Of a stretch of DNA of 64,000 nucleotides, positions 58,741 to 64,000 are shown piece after piece (positions within the stretch are counted from its first letter, which is position 1; each line of letters begins with the position of its first letter). This stretch comes from Saururus chinensis (taxonomy: Eukaryota > Streptophyta > Magnoliopsida > Piperales > Saururaceae), in assembly GCA_035235625.1 (NCBI GenBank), contig CP141146.1, forward strand, positions 26,406,501 through 26,470,500, read 5' to 3'. Made by a program: the position numbers and the translations under genes. The notes beneath the pieces are model-generated. The model was not told the origin of the DNA, made no database searches, and was given only the letters and a program-made list of their open reading frames with translations.

Positions 58741-60424
58741 CTCCTTAGAGTTGGGGCTCACGTTTACGGGCGTAAGTGTGTGAGAGATAGAAAGAGAGAG
58801 TGAGAAGGAGAGAGAAGAGAGAAGAGAGAGAGAGGGTAGAGAGTGAGGAGAGATAGAGATGAGAGGGAGAAGAGAGAGAGAATATAGATGAAGAGAGAGG
58901 AGAGAGAGAAGAGGAGCTAGAGAGTGGAGAGAGAGGTGAGGGAGGGTAGAGAGAAGAGTGTGAGAGAAGAGAGAGGAGAGAGTAGAGAGAGTGAAGAGGA
59001 GGGAGAGGGGGCAAAATTAATTTATATTTTTTGGGATTTTTTATTATGTTGTTATATTTTTAGAATTTAAAATTAAAATAAAATATATTAGTGCTGGTGA
59101 AATTGTGTCGTTAATATATTTTATTTAATTTTATTTATTAATTTTAAAATATAATTTATAATAAAAGAGAGATAGTGAGGAAAGAAGAAAGGAGAGAGAG
59201 AGAAAGAGAGTGAGGAGAGCGATTGAGAGAGTGAGGAGGGTGTAGAGAGAGAAGAGAAGAGAGATAGAGGATAGGGAGGATAGGAGAGAGAGGGTTAGGA
59301 GAGAGAGAAGAGAGAGAGAGAGGGATGAGTGTATTTTTTAATTATTTCTTATGTTTTAAAAATAAATAAAATAAATTTAGTAGCATTCTTAGGATAAAAT
59401 GTGGCTACTACCCTAAGTATTAGCGACACTTGGATAAGGGTCACAACTACCTAGGGTAGTAGCGACGTTTTATCTTAAATGTCGCTAATAAATTTATTTT
59501 ATTTGATATATTATTATTTTTAAAATATAATATATAATTAAAAATTCCAAAAAAGTAAAATTAAACTCCCCTATCTCTCCCCTCTCATCCTCAGAGCCGA
59601 GGCTCACGTTGACACGCTTGAAAGAGAGGAGAGAGATGAGAGAGATAAGAGAGAGAAGAGAAAGTGTGAAGAGAGAGTGTGAGGAGAGAGAAGAGTGTAG
59701 AGAGAGAATAGAAAGAGAGAGGAGAGAACATAGAGGAGAGAGGAGAGAGAAGGGGAGAGAGGGAGGGGGAGAGGAGAGGAGAAAGGGGTAAGTGTATTTT
59801 TTTAATTATATTTTATATTTTAAAAATAAATAAAATAAATTTAGTAGCGATACTTAGGATAAAGCGTCGCAAGTACTGTAGGTATTAGCAACGCTTAGGC
59901 GTGAGCATTGCAACTACATGGGGTAGTAGCGACGCTTTATCCCAAGTGTCGCTACTAAATTTAATTTATTTGATACTTTTTAAAATATAAGATGTAATTA
60001 AAAACTCTAAAAAAATAAAATAAAATTCCCCTACTCTCTCCCCTCTCGTCTTCGTAGTTGGGGCTCATGTTGACATGTGTGGGATAGAGAGAGGATACTG
60101 AGGGCAGAGAGAGAGTAAAGAGAGAGGGTAGAGAGAGTGTAGAGAGGAGAGAGAGTGTGGATAGAGAGAGGAGAGGATGAGAGAGAGGGTAGGGAGAGTC
60201 AAGAGAGAGAGTATGGAGAGAGTGAAGAGAGAGAGGAGAAAGATAGAGAGGATAGAGAGAGTGGAGGGAGAGTGTAGAGAGAGAGGAGTGAGAGAGAGAG
60301 GAGAGAGAGAAGGTAGAGAGAGGGTAAAGAGAGAGAGAGGAGAGGATGGAGAAAGAGGGTAGAGAGAGGAGAGAGAGATGAGAGGGAGATAGGAGAAAGG
60401 GAGAGGGTAGAGAGAGGGCAACAT
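58741..60424. repeat. Four GA blocks with spacers, inner CACTA copy 2
   Basis: GA blocks near 58775-59010, 59165-59325, 59620-59785 and 60080-60420, with the same spacer elements as copy 1 (AAATAAATAAAATAAATTTA and GGGCTCACGTT before each run). The unit structure was therefore present before the two copies diverged. The frames are low-complexity shadows. Confidence 0.75.
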
Positions 60425-60860
60425 TAAATTTTTTTTAAAAATAAGCCTATTAACGACGCTCAGTAAAGAGTATCGCTATTAGGCATAATGTTAGCGATGC
60501 TTTAATTATAGCATCGCCAATACTTAGTCCAATAGCAACAATCTTTAGTGTGCATTGCTAATAGGTTTAAAAGCTACACTATTTGAGATCCTCAGCAAAG
60601 AGCGTCGCAAATAGTTTAAAAAATCGCAAATGTGAATTGTAATCGTCGCATTATAGTACAATATTTGCGATGCTCTTTATAGTGTGTCGCAAATAGTGTA
60701 ACTTTTTTTTTTTAAATATACAAGCCTATTAGCGATGCTCAGTAAACCGCGTCGCTATTAGACTCAGTATTGGCGATGCTAAAACTAAAGCGTCGCTAAT
60801 ACTATGTCTAATAGCAATGCTTTGTGCTAAGCATCGCTAATAGGTTAAAAAAAAGATTAT
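60425..60860. repeat. GCGAC-repeat core, inner CACTA copy 2
   Basis: It matches 26079-26470 (AAATAAGCCTATTAACGACG, then GCTTTAATTATAGCATCGCC, then CTAATACTATGTCTAATAG), with hairpin units in both orientations. Confidence 0.7.
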
Positions 60861-61240
60861 TTCCCCCTCTCTCAACCCTCTCTCCTCTCTCAACCCTCTC
60901 TCCTCTCTCTCTCGCTCTCTCCCCCTCTCTCTACACACTCACTCTACCCTCTCTCTCTCTCTATTCACTCTCTCTTCTCTCTCTCCACCCTCTCTCCTCT
61001 CTCTCTTCTCTCACCCCACCCCCTCCCCTCCCTCTCTCTCTCTCTTGCTTCTCTCTCTCACCTCTCTCTCGCCTCACCCTCTCTCCCCGCTCTCTCTCTT
61101 TTCTCTCTCTCCTCACCCTCTCTCCTCGATCTCACTCTCTTCTATCTCCTTCTCTCTCCTCTCTCCCTCTCTACACTCTCTCTACCCTCTCTCTCTTCTG
61201 TCCCCTCTCTCTTTCTCTCTTTTTTTCTTTTCTCTATTTT
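60861..61240. repeat. CT block, inner CACTA copy 2
   Basis: About 0.38 kb of CTCTCT-rich sequence closing the GA-core-CT module, followed by a few decayed GTGATGTTTGG / AACGTCACTAC motifs to about 61310. The frames over it are not genes. Confidence 0.75.
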
Positions 61241-61320
61241 TTATATTTAGTGATGTTTGGTTATAAACGTCACTACTTTAATGCTTATTGAGACGATTCT
61301 ATGAAAACGTCGGAATACAT

Positions 61321-61849
61321 AATGGGCTTCGTTAAGTGAAATTTGAGTCTCAATCAGTAGAAACGTTGTGGTTTATGCTTAGGACTATTAAATCCAAGTT
61401 CTATGATTAGGGATTCCTTGATTTAAAACAGGAGTGTAATCGTTTCTTGCAATAACACCTTGGATTATGTTTCCTAATCATGTTTTGATGTTTAATGGAT
61501 GATTAGGTCTTCATCTCCTTTTTATGCAAGTTTGATGTTTTTTTTGTGAGCTTTTAAATGGGTTTATTGGGTTATTCATCTCTATTAACATTTGTTATTC
61601 AAAGATTTATGAAGTTTTGATCTCTAACCGAAATTGTTTGGGTTAAAAAATTGAAGCTTTTTAAAACTTTGTTCAGTAAAAACATATGACTCATATGTCT
61701 AGTTTATTGGTTAATTTCATTGTCAAAATTATGTGAAGAAACTAATGCACGTAATGAGTCTTAGAGTCTCATTTGAGATTGTTGTGGTCAAGTCAGATTT
61801 GGAATTAACAATGAAAAATAGGAGCATAATGTTCTTGTTGATCAAGGTG
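61321..61849. other. Single-copy-looking sequence, nothing recognised
   Basis: AT-rich with no open frame of note. A short block (61685-61805) shares TCATATGTCTAGTTTATTGG and TTGTTGTGGT.AAGT with 40065-40145 in the outer CACTA. Confidence 0.4.
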
Positions 61850-62870
61850 AACAATTAAAGAATGTGAAGGGTGTTGAAGCTTATCTAGATTACATTGGTA
61901 TGCATAAATCACTTGGAAAAGGTGAAAAAGTGATTAAAAATAATTTAGAAGGTTTTAAGGTAAAAAGGGCAAAAAGCCAAAAAATAGGTAGAACGATCTA
62001 TTGCTGCAAAATGTGAAGGACAATGATTGATCGCTTGTTGATTCAGCCCTGTTCAAAACAAAGCTAAGAGTTATCGATTGATTGCTCTCTTGCAATCGAT
62101 CGATCGATGGGAGAATAGTGCACATTAAAAACAGTGACCGATGGATTGCTATTTAGAATGATCAATCATTTCAAGAACAGTTTACTTGATTTAAGACCTT
62201 CCGTTTTTAATTTCCTTACTTATTCGAGTACAAGTCCTAAACAAATTTATTGAGCTATATAAGGGTAATAAAATCATGAAATTGAAGATAGGAAATCCTG
62301 TAGGAGAAAACGGAAAGATATTTTACACCTTTGTTTATTGTTTTCTAAAGGAGAATTTACTTGAGCTTTTTATTGAAGATCCATGGTGAATTAAAGAAGA
62401 CAACCCACAACTAAAGAAGCTAATATAGAAAATATTCAAAGACGAGTTCCAACATGTCTTCAATGGAAGATTGATGATTTCCTTAAGGTCAAAGTCAAGA
62501 TAACAAGAGTTTCTTGTTCTAACTAGAAGGAAACATAGAAAAGAGAAGGAGGAGAAAGTTTCAAATGCTTGTAGAACACTTGAAGGCCAATGACAACGAT
62601 TTAAACAAGAGGAGCTTGTATTAGAGTTAAACAAGGTTGATTTTTTTTCTTGTGTCTATGTAAAGGTCTAGTTTCTAGTGCATTGATTTGGTTCATTTGG
62701 AATTGCCGTGGTTTTTTACCCTAGTTGGGGTTTTCCATGTTTGTATTGCTTGATGGTTGATTATTTGATAATTCAAGAGTGATATTTTGAGAGAACTTTA
62801 AGTTTTAATTGTTTTTGTTTAATAAAAAAATTTCTACTCAAAGAAGCTAGAACTTTTAATTCTTACTTGC
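61850..62870 (+). mobile_element. Possible Ty1/Copia-type LTR relic
   Basis: Near 62710 the run GTGGTTTTTTACCCTAGTTG and GGGGTTTTCCATG resembles the R/U5 part of plant Copia LTRs. CTATATAAGGG near 62254 could be its TATA box. Upstream, 62000-62160 holds ATCGATCGATCG motifs. Neither clear TG..CA ends nor a primer site were found, so both the extent and the family are tentative. Confidence 0.35.
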
Positions 62871-64000
62871 TGAAAGTACTAGTTTTTAGAGCAATCTAGT
62901 GATCTGCTAGGTCCATTAGACGGATATTAAACTCTCATGTTCATGCTGATAGATTGCACTAGAGAGTTGATTGATCACCACAGTTACTGTCATTTATTAT
63001 CTGATTGACCAATCAATTGCCCTAGGGCACCAATCGATTGATAAGGTATTAATTTTTTTTAAAACAACGGACCAATTGTTCACAATAGGGATGAAAAATT
63101 GGTAAATGTTATTGGTGTTTTTAATTTGACTGACTGATTGATCACCCAAGGGCCTAATAGAGAAGTAAATATTACTATTTTTTTATTTGCCTAACTGAAT
63201 GGTCTGATAGGTCGGTAATGTAGCTTTTTGACTCAATGTCTCTATTTAAAAAAAAAATTTCATGGTTTGACGTGTCTTTTGCATTTAGTTAGCAGAATAT
63301 TTCTACTGTAGTAGGATTACTAAGGTCTTTATGCATGTACATTATTCACACATGAACTTATACTTCTTGTAATCATGATTTTGAGCTTGTTGGCTTTCAA
63401 TTGCAATCCATGTTTACCTAGATTAACTGAGTGTTTCGGAGTTTTAACTGATTTAAATGATATCAAAATTTTCCTTCGCGGGAGGGTAGATTTTTATGAA
63501 ATGTATTTTTTGTTCGAAAGGATGAGGTTTTGTCTCTGAATATAGGCAGAAAATTTCTATCTGGGTAACGTTGAGGAATACTATCGTGACATTGGAGCTA
63601 TGCTCTAGATAATTGGTCATGTCCATGTGCACCGGCTTGACTAAGGACTTTTGGTATTTCTCGTTTAGAAATGCCCTGCAATTGATAAATCGTAGCTTCA
63701 AGTACCTATGGATTTGCTTTCTTAATATATTTCTTTGACGCATTAATTGAGTTAATTTACACTAGTATAGTGTAGGAATTTTTATGCATATTGAGATTTA
63801 TTCATGGTTTAATGCTATATTCTGGAAGTTCCATTTACATGAGCTTATTCTTAATGGTGTTGATATGAGTTTTGTTGATTTTCAAAACCATATTGGGCTC
63901 TGTTCACCTTTGTTTTGTTTTGTTTTGGGAACCATTTTTGAATCCCCTGTGTGATTGTGGAGGTGCTCATCATAATTTATTTTGCAAACAAGGGGAAAAT
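62871..64000. other. AT-rich sequence, no gene recognised
   Basis: No convincing open frame on either strand (63453-63743 on the minus strand has no recognisable domain). At 62990-63220, three degenerate units of about 80-100 bases contain GATTGACCAATCAATTG, CTGATTGATCACCC and similar GATCGATTG-type motifs. Confidence 0.4.

Larger units (their letters stand above)
45244..61320. mobile_element. Nested CACTA pair, copy 2 (outer and inner), interrupted by Athila
   Basis: The outer left tip CACTACAAGAAAAAAGACTA stands at 45244, after the same LINE tail as in copy 1. The inner left tip CACTGCAACAAAATGTACTA stands at 58036 in the same GA run as its counterpart at 23341. Block order inside matches copy 1. 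No right tips were found in the window, so the right limit given is only where recognisable CACTA repeats stop. No transposase gene was found. Confidence 0.6.

Noticed and set aside
62690-62720. IWNCRG-like translation resembling the start of a LINE endonuclease
   Set aside because: The match is six residues and stops at once. The DNA fits a Copia LTR R/U5 better.

Overview
This window is gene-poor plant DNA, almost certainly from a flowering plant with a repeat-rich genome. It holds LTR retrotransposons of the Athila and Tekay-like (Ty3/Gypsy) types, CACTA (En/Spm) and Mutator-like (MULE) DNA transposons, and an L1-type LINE tail. I see no convincing host gene, tRNA, rRNA or CRISPR array. 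The species cannot be named from the sequence.

Layout: (1) 1-7187, a minus-strand Tekay-like LTR element with two long LTRs and a very short interior, apparently inserted into a related plus-strand LTR (7188-8837). (2) 8838-9603, the right-end relic of a CACTA element, then a 3.2 kb spacer with unrecognised minus-strand coding-like patches. (3) 12776-20943, an 8.2 kb MULE with inverted ends, a near-perfect 10 bp target duplication, repeat-filled arms and the N-terminal domain of a MURA-type transposase. (4) 21830-22455, a LINE tail. (5) 22462-41251, an outer CACTA element with an inner CACTA (23341-39699) inside it. Both are built of subterminal GCGAC-type repeats and long GA and CT blocks. 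(6) Inside the inner CACTA, an Athila copy (29395-38293), whose left flank and LTR head have been tandemly duplicated. (7) 41252-45240, a second copy of the spacer and LINE tail. (8) From 45244, a second copy of the nested CACTA pair, interrupted by a very young, complete-length Athila element (45917-57904). (9) 61321-64000, sparse sequence with a possible Ty1/Copia LTR relic.

The order CACTA right end / spacer / LINE tail / outer CACTA left end / inner CACTA left end occurs twice (8.8-24 kb and 40.9-58.6 kb). I read this as an old tandem segmental duplication. The MULE and first Athila then landed in copy 1, and the second Athila landed in copy 2. The most interesting unexplained structures are the GA-core-CT palindromic modules of the CACTA elements, a TCGATCGG/TTCGAACGG motif cluster shared by unrelated LTR families, conserved small hairpins in the Athila interiors, and the MULE's repeat-built arms.

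All identities and ages were judged by eye from the sequence. No alignment or database search was run.
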